Of a stretch of DNA of 10,910 bases, positions 1 through 6,299 are shown piece by piece. Every line of letters begins with the position of its first letter. Position 1 is the first letter of the stretch. The DNA is taken from contig JAHELH010000052.1 of NCBI GenBank assembly GCA_024644285.1, forward strand, positions 1 to 10,910. The letters are read 5' to 3'. Under the pieces are notes generated by a model that saw only the letters and a program-made list of their open reading frames with translations, was not told the DNA's origin and searched no databases. Position numbers and translations under genes: made by a program. This stretch comes from Paracoccaceae bacterium (lineage in GTDB: Bacteria > Pseudomonadota > Alphaproteobacteria > Rhodobacterales > Rhodobacteraceae).

Positions 1-242
1 TCTTCGACGATCCGCACGAGGGCGAGAAATTCTTTGGCGCCTACGCCGCGTCGAAGGCCGCGCAGATGGCGCTGGTGCGGTCCTGGGCCGCAGAGACGGC
101 GCGCACAGGTCCCAGGGTCGACATCCTGACGCCCGCGCCGATGCCGACCGCGACCCGCGCCCGCTTTTTTCCCGGAGAGGATCGCGGCAAGCTGACGCCG
201 CCGGCCGAAGCCGTCAAGGTCTTGCTGGCCCAGCTGAACTGA
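1..242 (+). CDS. Short-chain dehydrogenase/reductase (SDR), C-terminal fragment
   Basis: The open frame enters from the left edge, is read from base 3, and stops with TGA at 240-242, leaving about 79 residues. Near its start it carries GAYAASKAA, which contains the SDR catalytic Tyr-xxx-Lys (YAASK). This is followed by a helix and a segment (VDILTPAPMPTATRARFFPG) that occupies the place of the usual NPG...T loop closing over the NAD(P) cofactor. The fragment resembles the YciK-type branch of classical SDRs, which also has a GAYAxSK core followed by a T-x-x-RA-x-x-FP-x-E pattern. The nucleotide-binding glycine motif lies outside the window, so cofactor and substrate cannot be judged. It converges on msrB with only 32 bp between the two stop codons, and I see no clear terminator there. 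Confidence 0.85.
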   Translation, partial: FDDPHEGEKFFGAYAASKAAQMALVRSWAAETARTGPRVDILTPAPMPTATRARFFPGEDRGKLTPPAEAVKVLLAQLN

Positions 243-274
243 CCCGCGTCCACCGCGCGCCCTGTTGCCGAGGA

Positions 275-766
275 TCAGCCGGTGGCGGCCGGCGTGAAGG
301 TCAGCGCCAGTCCGTTCAGGCAGTGGCGTAGGCCGGTCGGCTCTGGGCCATCGTCGAAGATATGCCCGAAATGGCTGCCGCAGCGGCGGCAATGCACCTC
401 GGTGCGCAGGCTGAACCAGGAACGATCCGGCTTGGTGCGCACCGCGTCGGGCAGCGAATCCCAGAAGCTCGGCCAGCCGGTGCCGCTTTCGTATTTCGTC
501 TCGGACGGATAGACCGGCAGGTCGCAGCCCTTGCAGTGGTAGGTCCCCTCGCGCATCTCATCCAGAAGCGGGCTGGTATAGCGGCTCTCGGTCGCCTCTC
601 CGCGCAGCACCGCGTATTCTTCGTCGCTCAGCAACGCGCGCCATTCCTCTTCGCTGCGCTCGATGGTCACGTAAGGCGCCATGGTCGCCGCGCCGGCATG
701 TCTCGGCGCGAACAAGGCCGCGCCGCCGAGGGCGGTGCCAAGGGTCAGGAAGGTCCGGCGGTTCAT
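275..766 (-). CDS. msrB: Peptide-methionine (R)-S-oxide reductase MsrB with Tat signal peptide
   Basis: This enzyme reduces methionine-R-sulfoxide in proteins back to methionine. The 163-residue product begins with a twin-arginine signal: NRRTFLTLG, then a hydrophobic stretch to about residue 20, and a likely cleavage site after HAGA (residue 26). The mature part is a complete MsrB domain. It has zinc ligands C78/C81 (CKGC) and C126/C129 (CRRC), the GWPSF motif at 97-101, SHFGH at 131-135 and the catalytic cysteine C149 in RHCLN. A good ribosome site, AAGGAG, lies 8 bases before the ATG, which supports the start. The Tat signal places the enzyme in the periplasm, where it would repair oxidised envelope proteins. 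It lies downstream of, and in the same direction as, an ECF sigma/anti-sigma pair, but a 226-bp gap separates them, so it may have its own promoter. Confidence 0.95.
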   Translation of the reverse strand: MNRRTFLTLGTALGGAALFAPRHAGAATMAPYVTIERSEEEWRALLSDEEYAVLRGEATESRYTSPLLDEMREGTYHCKGCDLPVYPSETKYESGTGWPSFWDSLPDAVRTKPDRSWFSLRTEVHCRRCGSHFGHIFDDGPEPTGLRHCLNGLALTFTPAATG

Positions 767-992
767 GTCTGTCGCTCCTTTTTCGGTCGGCCGGCGCGCA
801 GAGTGGCAACGCGCCGCCGCTTTGGGACATCCAGAACGCGGCGTGCCAATGGGCGTCGGGCGGCAGTGGCCGCCGGCGCAGCGCTCCGGCTTTGGGCGTG
901 AGTTTGCGTCGGCGGCGCGGGTCAGTCAAAAAAACTACGCGTGAGGAAAGGCCCGGATTCCCCGGTTTCCTGAGGTTTTTGCCGATTTCCGA
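767..992. other. Intergenic region between anti-sigma gene and msrB
   Basis: This 226-bp stretch has no convincing gene on either strand. Its right end (944-971) holds a hairpin followed on the minus strand by a run of seven T, described separately as a terminator candidate. The rest, about 767-927, is the likely place for an msrB promoter, but I could not identify a clear -35/-10 pair on the minus strand. The msrB ribosome site (AAGGAG, minus strand) is at its left end. Confidence 0.6.
928..971 (-). terminator. Terminator-like hairpin plus T-run after the anti-sigma gene
   Basis: Read on the minus strand, 22 bp after the anti-sigma stop codon, AGGAAACCGG (971-962) can pair with CCGG-gcc-TTTCCT (956-944). 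This gives a 10-bp stem with a 3-nt bulge and a 5-nt loop. A run of seven T follows (934-928), but nine bases separate stem and T-run, which is more than in a textbook intrinsic terminator. It is well placed to end the sigma/anti-sigma transcript before msrB. Confidence is moderate because of the bulge and the gap. Confidence 0.45.
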
Positions 993-1691
993 TCACAGTC
1001 GCGTGACGGCGCCCGTCGCCAGCACCGATCCGGTGGGCGTGCCGGTGGGCGATCCGCCGGGCGGCTCGTCGCTGACCGCCAGCGTGCCGCCCTCGAATTG
1101 CGGCCGCAGCGACGCGGGCACCGTCAGGCGTGTCGCGCCCTCATCGGCGAAAACCCCCAGCGAGACCGGCGCCGCCGCGCCCTCGGCGATCAGCCACAAT
1201 TCCAGCACCCGGCCCGGGGGCGGCGCGCCCTGCACGTGGTCGACCGCCAGCACGCCGGTCGCCGCGTCGAGGCTGGCCAGCACCACCAGCGCGCGGTCCT
1301 CGGCGGCAAGCTCGGCACGGTAGACCGGCCCGTCCGGCACCGGGGCCAGCACGTCGCCGAATAGCACCGCCAGCCCGACCAGCAGCGCCAGCAGAGCCGC
1401 GCCGATCCCCACCCGCCAGCGCATCCAGAGCGGCGTGCCGTCAGGGCCGATCCCCGGCCCGTGCAGGCGCTTGTCGATGGCCTTTTTCAGCCGCCGCGGC
1501 GGCGCGACCGGCGGAACCTCTGCGGCCAGCCCGGCGAGATCCGCGTCCCACTGGCGCACCAGCGCCTGCAGATGCGGCTCGACCGCCAGCCGCTCCTCGA
1601 ACGCGGCGCGCTCGCCAGGTTCCAGCAGGTGCAGGGCGAATTCGGCAGCCAGTGCGGCGTCGTCGCGGTCTGGATCGGTCGGGTCGCTCAT
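993..1691 (-). CDS. RskA-type membrane anti-sigma factor
   Basis: This 232-residue single-pass membrane protein would hold the neighbouring ECF sigma factor inactive until a signal arrives. The cytoplasmic N-terminal part (about 1-80) has the helical pattern of anti-sigma domains (FALHLLEPGERAAFEERL) but no HxxxCxxC zinc motif. A hydrophobic segment at about 94-115 (VGIGAALLALLVGLAVLFG) is the only membrane span. The C-terminal part (about 120-232) would be periplasmic and matches the anti-sigma-K factor RskA C-terminal domain: VLELWLIAEG, then the diagnostic ending AVSDEPPGGSPTGTPTG and VLATG. The ATG overlaps the sigma-factor stop codon by 4 bp (ATGA), indicating translational coupling and near-equal production of the partners. 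Known RskA proteins are released by regulated proteolysis; no protease gene lies in the window. The signal is unknown. Confidence 0.92.
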   Translation of the reverse strand: MSDPTDPDRDDAALAAEFALHLLEPGERAAFEERLAVEPHLQALVRQWDADLAGLAAEVPPVAPPRRLKKAIDKRLHGPGIGPDGTPLWMRWRVGIGAALLALLVGLAVLFGDVLAPVPDGPVYRAELAAEDRALVVLASLDAATGVLAVDHVQGAPPPGRVLELWLIAEGAAAPVSLGVFADEGATRLTVPASLRPQFEGGTLAVSDEPPGGSPTGTPTGSVLATGAVTRL

Positions 1692-2230
1692 CGCGATAGG
1701 CAGTCCTTCAGCTTGATCAGGCTGCGGCGCAGCCAGGTTCGCATCGTGTTGACCGGGACGTCGTGGCGCGCCGCCAGATCCCGGTAGGTTTCGCCGTCCA
1801 GATAGGCGCCCTTGATCGCCTGCGCCCGCTCGGGCTCCAACTCGTCAAGGCAGTCCGCGATGCGGCCCATCTCGGATTTCGCCACCGCCGCCGCCTCGGG
1901 TCCCGGCGCGGCGTCGCGCAGGTCGTGCATCTCGTCGATGTCCTGCCCCGGCGCGCGCCGGGCCCGCAGCTTGTCGATGGCAAGGTTGCGTGCCAGCGTG
2001 ATCAGCCAGGTCATCGGGCTGTAAGTTCCCGCCGAGTAGCGGCCGGCTTTTTGCCAGATGCGCACATAGATGTCCTGCAGCGCATCCTCCGCTTCCGCCC
2101 GGTTGTTCAAGACACGCAGGCAGATGCCGAAGAGTTTCGCGCTGGTGGCGTTGTAAAGGCGGGAAAACGCCGCCCTGTCGCCCAGGGCGGTACGGGCGAG
2201 CATGTCCTCGATATCGGCGCGCGTCGCCAT
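1688..2230 (-). CDS. ECF-family RNA polymerase sigma factor (sigma-70 group 4)
   Basis: A 180-residue alternative sigma factor directing RNA polymerase to a stress regulon. The sigma region 2 domain spans about residues 22-92 and includes AEAEDALQDIYVRIWQ (region 2.2) and SPMTWLITLARNLAIDKLRAR (2.3/2.4). A short variable linker is followed by the region 4 helix-turn-helix at about 123-176 (YRDLAARHDVPVNTMRTWLRRSL). I chose the ATG at 2230 because GGGAGG lies 10 bases upstream; an in-frame TTG at 2263 would add 11 residues without family-like sequence. The anti-sigma factor follows with a 4-bp overlap. The layout resembles SigK/RskA-type pairs. Many such factors transcribe their own operon, so the divergent region at 2231-2448 is the likely site of an autoregulated promoter. 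The target genes are unknown; msrB is a reasonable candidate by position. Confidence 0.93.
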   Translation of the reverse strand: MATRADIEDMLARTALGDRAAFSRLYNATSAKLFGICLRVLNNRAEAEDALQDIYVRIWQKAGRYSAGTYSPMTWLITLARNLAIDKLRARRAPGQDIDEMHDLRDAAPGPEAAAVAKSEMGRIADCLDELEPERAQAIKGAYLDGETYRDLAARHDVPVNTMRTWLRRSLIKLKDCLSR

Positions 2231-2448
2231 TCTGGCAGGGCCTCCCGCCGGCGATGGTAGCAAGCTTCGCCGGGCGGTCCAGCGGAGATATCGGGCGCGG
2301 CGGCGGCGCGGCAGGCGGGAACGTGCCAGCGGGCTTGTTTACAAGGCCCCCGAAATGGTACACAAGGCCACGCTTGCGCGTCATTTTGGCCGTGGGCCGC
2401 GTGTGTTTGACACGACGCTGGATGGCGCTGGATGAGGGCAGAGAACCG
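2231..2448. promoter_or_regulatory. Divergent promoter region between ECF sigma factor and radical SAM gene
   Basis: These 218 bp lie between two divergent start codons and must hold promoters for both transcripts. Around 2335-2370 the sequence is clearly less GC-rich than its surroundings and contains a direct repeat and a near-palindrome (listed separately). A perfect TTGACA at 2407-2412 on the plus strand could be a -35 element for the radical SAM gene, but the sequence 17 bases further (GGATGA) is a poor -10. A GGGAAC at 2317-2322 resembles an ECF-type -35 element, but with GTT only 14 bases downstream the spacing is short. No coding region is supported here. Confidence 0.6.
2337..2369. 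repeat. 12-bp imperfect direct repeat with 21-bp period (possible operator)
   Basis: GTTTACAAGGCC (2337-2348) and GTACACAAGGCC (2358-2369) match at 10 of 12 positions, including an unbroken 8-mer ACAAGGCC. They are exactly 21 bp apart, about two helical turns, so they face the same side of the DNA. The first copy is embedded in TTGTTTACAA (2335-2344), a TTGT-NN-ACAA dyad. Such an arrangement is typical of tandem sites for a transcription factor, but no regulator can be named from it. Confidence 0.45.
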
Positions 2449-4248
2449 ATGACCACCCGCGAAATCTTTCACTTCGTGATGATCAAGCCGACGCATTACG
2501 ACGACGACGGTTATCCGATCCAGTGGCTGCGCTCTGTCATTCCGTCGAACACGCTGGCCTCGGTCAACGGGCTGATGCTGGACAGTGCCGAGCGTCAGGC
2601 GCTTGGTCCGAATGTCGAGATCAGGGGCCACACCTATGACGAGACCAACACCCGCATCCGCCCCGAGCGGATCATCCGCGACATCCGGGCCAGCGGTGGC
2701 AAGGCACTGATCGGTTTCGTCGGCGTACAGACCAACCAGTTCCCGCGCGCCGTCGATCTGGCGCAGCCGTTCCTGAAGGCGGGCCTGCCGGTCTGCATCG
2801 GCGGCTTTCACATCGCCGGCTGCCACGCGATGCTGAAAGAGCTGCCGCCAGAGATCGTCGCGGCGGGCGAAATGGGCATCTCGTTCTTCGCCGGCGAGGC
2901 CGAGGAACAGCGCCTCGACGAGGTGCTGCGCGATGCCTATGCCGGTAAGCTGAAGCCGATCTATCATTACATGAACGATCTGCCCGAGATGTCCGGCCAG
3001 CCGCTGCCCTATCTCGAAGCCAGCGCCGTCAAGCGGACCTATAACGACATAACCAGCCTCGATCTGGGCCGCGGCTGCCCCTACCAGTGCTCGTTCTGCA
3101 CCATCATCAACGTGCAGGGCCGCAAAAGCCGGTTCCGCTCTGCCGACGATCTGGAAGCGATCGTGCGCAAGAACGCGGCACAGGGCATCAACAAGTTTTT
3201 CGTCACCGACGACGATCTGGCGCGCAACAAGAACTGGAAGGAACTGTTCGGACGGCTGCACGAGCTGCGCGACAAGGGCTTTCCGGTGAAGCTGACGATC
3301 CAGGTCGACACCCAGTGCCACAAGATCCCCGGCTTCATCGAGGCTGCCTGCAAGGCCGGCGCCGAGCGGGTGTTTCTGGGGCTTGAAAACATCAACCCCG
3401 ACAACCTGATCGTCGCCAACAAGCGGCAGAACAAGATCACCGAATACCGCGCGATGATGCAGCAATGGCGCGAATACGGCTGCATCCTGTTGGCCGGCTA
3501 CATCCTGGGCTTTCCCGGCGACACGCCCGAGAAGATCCTGCACGACATCGAGATCATCAAGCGCGAGCTGCCGCTCGACATCCTGGAGTTTTTCCAGCTG
3601 ACGCCCTTGCCCGGCTCTGCCGATCACAAGGCAGCGGTGGAAAACGGCGTCTGGATGGATGCCGATCCCAACAAATACGACCTGATGCACCGGGTCACGC
3701 ATCATCCGGTGATGACCGACGAGGAATGGGACAAGGTCTATCTCGACGCCTGGGACGCCTATTACACCACCGACCACATCGAGACGATCGCCAAGCGCTC
3801 GGCCTCGCAAAAGCGCAAGGGCATCAACGTCAACGAGATCTACGAATTCTACGGCTTCTGGAAGATCGAGGGCATCCACCCGCTGGAAGGCGGGGTTCTG
3901 CGCAAGAAGTTCCGCCGCGACCGCCGGCCGAGCATGCCGCTGGAAAGCCCGTTCGTCTTCTACCCGCGCTACTGGACGGAAACGGCCGTGAAGCTGGCGC
4001 GCTGGGGCTGGGCGTTCTGGAAGGCGTCGCGGATGCAGAAGCGGTTCTATACCGATCCCAAGCGGTTCGAATACACCGACACGGCGATGACCCCGACGAT
4101 GCCGGAAGAATACGAGAACCTGGCGCTTTACAATGAAACCTCCGGCGGCCAGGACGCGGTGCGGCGCAGCAATGTGCTGAAGGTCAGCCGCGAAAAGGCC
4201 AAGGCGGCCGCCGAGGCGGCCCCGCCCGATCTGAAGACCGCCGTCTGA
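2449..4248 (+). CDS. Radical SAM protein with probable B12-binding-like N-terminal domain, unknown function
   Basis: A 599-residue radical SAM enzyme. The [4Fe-4S]-binding cysteines are C210, C214 and C217 in RGCPYQCSFC, followed by a TIM-barrel-like core to about residue 400 (VTDDDLARN, VFLGLENINPD, GYILGFPGDTPE). Residues about 1-150 look like the Rossmann-type domain found in B12-binding radical SAM proteins (KALIGFVGVQTNQFPRA, then PVCIGGFHIAG). The cobalamin-ligating DxHxxG motif is not present; the nearest match is YDETNT at 63-68. Residues about 400-599 are an extra C-terminal region containing an aromatic and basic stretch (about 503-545) that could touch a membrane, and an Ala/Lys-rich tail. 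The ATG at 2449 is chosen for GAGGG 10 bases upstream and because the protein then begins as a compact domain; an ATG at 2422 has no ribosome site. Substrate and reaction are unknown. It precedes cobS on the same strand but with 132 bp between. Confidence 0.85.
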   Translation: MTTREIFHFVMIKPTHYDDDGYPIQWLRSVIPSNTLASVNGLMLDSAERQALGPNVEIRGHTYDETNTRIRPERIIRDIRASGGKALIGFVGVQTNQFPRAVDLAQPFLKAGLPVCIGGFHIAGCHAMLKELPPEIVAAGEMGISFFAGEAEEQRLDEVLRDAYAGKLKPIYHYMNDLPEMSGQPLPYLEASAVKRTYNDITSLDLGRGCPYQCSFCTIINVQGRKSRFRSADDLEAIVRKNAAQGINKFFVTDDDLARNKNWKELFGRLHELRDKGFPVKLTIQVDTQCHKIPGFIEAACKAGAERVFLGLENINPDNLIVANKRQNKITEYRAMMQQWREYGCILLAGYILGFPGDTPEKILHDIEIIKRELPLDILEFFQLTPLPGSADHKAAVENGVWMDADPNKYDLMHRVTHHPVMTDEEWDKVYLDAWDAYYTTDHIETIAKRSASQKRKGINVNEIYEFYGFWKIEGIHPLEGGVLRKKFRRDRRPSMPLESPFVFYPRYWTETAVKLARWGWAFWKASRMQKRFYTDPKRFEYTDTAMTPTMPEEYENLALYNETSGGQDAVRRSNVLKVSREKAKAAAEAAPPDLKTAV

Positions 4249-4252
4249 CCGG

Positions 4253-4285
4253 CGCGGCAGGCTGCGCCCGAAGGCCCTGCCCGCG
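4253..4285 (+). terminator. GC-rich hairpin just after the radical SAM gene, no T-run
   Basis: CGCGGCAGG (4253-4261) pairs with CCTGCCCGCG (4276-4285) to give a 9-bp stem with one bulged C and a 14-nt loop, starting 5 bp after the stop codon. No T-run follows, so it is not a classic intrinsic terminator. It could stabilise the 3' end of the transcript or be a weak terminator upstream of the cobS promoter candidate. Confidence 0.3.
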
Positions 4286-4290
4286 TGACG

Positions 4291-4319
4291 TTGACCTTCG
4301 GCGGATTATCTTCCATGTA
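4291..4319 (+). promoter_or_regulatory. Possible promoter for the cobS operon
   Basis: TTGACC (4291-4296) matches the -35 consensus at five of six positions. With a 17-bp spacer it is followed by CATGTA (4314-4319), a poor -10 match. Alphaproteobacterial housekeeping promoters often keep the -35 and vary at -10, so this is plausible but weak. It would give a leader of roughly 55 nt carrying the hairpin at 4331-4352. No cobalamin-riboswitch B12 box is visible in the 132-bp gap. Confidence 0.3.
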
Positions 4320-4330
4320 CGCGCGGCGCG

Positions 4331-4352
4331 GCGGCGGCATCGCATGCGCCGC
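4331..4352 (+). promoter_or_regulatory. Stable hairpin in the cobS 5' leader
   Basis: GCGGCGGCAT (4331-4340) pairs with ATGCGCCGC (4344-4352) across the 3-nt loop CGC, forming nine base pairs with a single bulged G. It ends 19 bases before the cobS ribosome site (GAGG, 4372-4375). No T-run follows, so simple termination is unlikely. It may protect the transcript or affect translation initiation; its role is an inference from position. Confidence 0.35.
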
Positions 4353-4380
4353 ACCTGCTCTCTGATTTCTCGAGGTCGAT

Positions 4381-5367
4381 ATGGCGGACGGTACGATAGA
4401 TATGGCGGCGAAACCCACCGAGGACGTCTCCGTCCGCGATGTGTTCGGTATCGACAGCGATATGCACGTCAAGGCCTTCCCCGAGCGCTCGGAGCGGGTG
4501 CCGGACGTTGATCCGACCTACAAGTTCGACCCCGACACCACGCTGGCGATCCTGGCCGGCTTCGCCCATAACCGCCGCCTGATGGTCCAGGGCTATCACG
4601 GCACCGGCAAGTCGACCCATATCGAGCAGGTCGGCGCGCGGCTGAACTGGCCCACGGTGCGGGTCAACCTCGACAGCCATATCAGCCGGATCGACCTGAT
4701 CGGCAAGGACGCGATCAAGCTGCGCGAGGGCAAGCAGGTCACTGAGTTCCACGAGGGGATCCTGACCTGGGCGCTGCGCAACCCGGTGGCCATCGTGTTC
4801 GACGAATACGACGCCGGACGCCCGGACGTGATGTTCGTCATCCAGCGCGTGCTGGAGCATGACGGCAAGCTGACGCTGATGGACCAGAACGAGATCATCA
4901 CGCCGAACAAGTACTTCCGGCTGTTCGCCACCGCCAACACCGTGGGCCTGGGCGACACGACCGGGCTCTATCACGGCGTGCAGCAGATCAACCAGGCGCA
5001 GATGGACCGCTGGTCGATGGTGGCGACACTGAACTACCTCAGCCACGACGCGGAGTCGGCCATCGTGCTGGCGAAGAACCCGCATTACAACACCGAGAAG
5101 GGCCGCAAGACGATCAGCCAGATGGTCACCGTCGCCGACCTGACCCGCACCGCCTTCATGGCCGGCGACCTGTCGACGGTGATGAGCCCCCGCACGGTGA
5201 TCAACTGGGCCCAGAACGCCGAGATCTTCCGCTCGATCGGCTATGCCTTCCGGGTGACCTTCCTCAACAAGTGCGACGAGCTGGAACGCGAGACGGTGGC
5301 CGAGTTCTATCAGCGCTGCTTTGACGAGGAACTGCCGGAAAGCGCCGCCTCCGTCGCCCTGGGGTGA
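4381..5367 (+). CDS. cobS: Cobaltochelatase subunit CobS (AAA+ ATPase)
   Basis: CobS is the ATPase of the aerobic-pathway cobaltochelatase. With CobT it forms a chaperone-like ring that drives CobN to insert cobalt into hydrogenobyrinic acid a,c-diamide. The 328-residue length is normal for the family. Visible motifs are Walker A GYHGTGKS (71-78), Walker B IVFDEYD (138-144), and the sensor-1 region FATANT (182-187). The N-terminal VRDVFGID (18-25) and VPDVDPTYKFDPD (40-52) are typical of CobS. GAGG lies five bases before the ATG. It opens a plus-strand operon: its stop codon overlaps the GTG of the next gene by 4 bp. Unusually, cobT does not follow directly; two amino-acid enzyme genes lie between. 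CobS identity is very secure. Confidence 0.96.
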   Translation: MADGTIDMAAKPTEDVSVRDVFGIDSDMHVKAFPERSERVPDVDPTYKFDPDTTLAILAGFAHNRRLMVQGYHGTGKSTHIEQVGARLNWPTVRVNLDSHISRIDLIGKDAIKLREGKQVTEFHEGILTWALRNPVAIVFDEYDAGRPDVMFVIQRVLEHDGKLTLMDQNEIITPNKYFRLFATANTVGLGDTTGLYHGVQQINQAQMDRWSMVATLNYLSHDAESAIVLAKNPHYNTEKGRKTISQMVTVADLTRTAFMAGDLSTVMSPRTVINWAQNAEIFRSIGYAFRVTFLNKCDELERETVAEFYQRCFDEELPESAASVALG

Positions 5368-6296
5368 TCGCACGGGACGCCATACGGGCCGCCTACGACC
5401 GCATCCGCCCGCATATCCGGCGCACACCGGTCCTCGAATTGGAGCCCGGCGCACTGGGCAATGAGCATCCGGTCACGCTGAAGCTTGAACACACCCAGAT
5501 CACCGGCAGCTTCAAGGTGCGCGGGGCGTTCAACAACCTCTTGGACGCGGCTTTGCCGAAGGCAGGCGCCGTTGCCATTTCGGGCGGCAATCACGGCGCC
5601 GCGGTGGCCTATGCCGCGGCCAAGCTGGGCGTCAAATCCACGGTTTTCGTCCCCGGCATGATCGCCAACGAAGTCAAGATGGCGCGCATGCGCGGCTTCG
5701 GGGCCGAGGTGATCGTGGCCCCCGGCAGCGTCGATCAGGCGTTCTGGGCCTACGACGATTTCACCATGAAAACCGGGGCCTTGCCGGTGCATCCTTATGC
5801 AACGCCTGAAACGCTGTCGGGCCAGGGCACAGTCGCGCTGGAGCTGGAGGAGCAGGCCGCGGACCTTGACACGCTGCTGGTCTCGGTGGGCGGCGGCGGG
5901 CTGATCGGCGGCATCGCGGCCTGGTATGGCGGGCGGGTGAAGGTGGTCGCGGTCGAGACCGAGGGCACCGCGACGCTGGACAAGACTCTGAAGGGCGCCC
6001 TTCCGGAGGATTTCGCAGTCTCCGGCATCTCGGCCAGCGGGCTTGGCGCTTCGTCCATCGGCGCACTGCCGTTGCTGATCATCCGCGAACACGTCGCACA
6101 AAATCTGGTCGTCTCGGACGACGACGTCATCGAAGCCCAGCGCCGGCTCTGGTCCGCGGCGCGCATTGTCTGCGAGCCCGGCGGCGTCACCGCGCTGGCC
6201 GCCCTGACCTCCGGCGCCTATGTCCCACAGGACGGCGAGCGGGTCGCCGTCCTGCTGTGCGGCGGCAATGCCGACCCGGGCTGGTTCGGGGGCTGA
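5364..6296 (+). CDS. PLP-dependent threonine/serine dehydratase-like enzyme (fold type II)
   Basis: A 310-residue pyridoxal-phosphate enzyme of the tryptophan-synthase-beta fold, close to catabolic threonine/serine dehydratases that deaminate Thr or Ser to a 2-oxoacid and ammonia. The PLP Schiff-base lysine is K51 in GSFKVRGA. Other cofactor contacts are SGGNHG (73-78), the phosphate-binding glycine loop SVGGGGLIGG (174-183), EPGG (271-274) and CGGN (299-302). No C-terminal ACT regulatory domain is present, so this is the short, non-allosteric architecture rather than biosynthetic IlvA. The GTG start overlaps the cobS stop by 4 bp (GTGA), and the following gene starts 3 bp after its stop, so it is almost certainly co-transcribed and probably translationally coupled. 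Serine racemase or 3-hydroxyaspartate dehydratase activity cannot be excluded from sequence alone. Why it sits between cobS and cobT is unknown. Confidence 0.88.
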   Translation: MIARDAIRAAYDRIRPHIRRTPVLELEPGALGNEHPVTLKLEHTQITGSFKVRGAFNNLLDAALPKAGAVAISGGNHGAAVAYAAAKLGVKSTVFVPGMIANEVKMARMRGFGAEVIVAPGSVDQAFWAYDDFTMKTGALPVHPYATPETLSGQGTVALELEEQAADLDTLLVSVGGGGLIGGIAAWYGGRVKVVAVETEGTATLDKTLKGALPEDFAVSGISASGLGASSIGALPLLIIREHVAQNLVVSDDDVIEAQRRLWSAARIVCEPGGVTALAALTSGAYVPQDGERVAVLLCGGNADPGWFGG

Positions 6297-6299
6297 GCC

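Noticed and set aside
2231..2263. Upstream TTG start adding 11 residues to the sigma factor
   Set aside because: The ATG at 2230 has a GGGAGG ribosome site, and the extension does not look like sigma-factor sequence.
2107..3879. 590-residue open frame on the minus strand, antisense to the radical SAM gene and running into the sigma gene
   Set aside because: It overlaps a clear radical SAM gene and the 5' end of the sigma gene, has no recognisable domain, and is explained by high GC content giving few stops in the opposite frame.
4249..4380. Cobalamin riboswitch upstream of cobS
   Set aside because: The gap is only 132 bp and shows no B12-box-like sequence or room for the full conserved core.
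4306..5454. 382-residue open frame antisense to cobS
   Set aside because: It is a shadow of the unmistakable cobS gene, with no domain or ribosome site that I can support.
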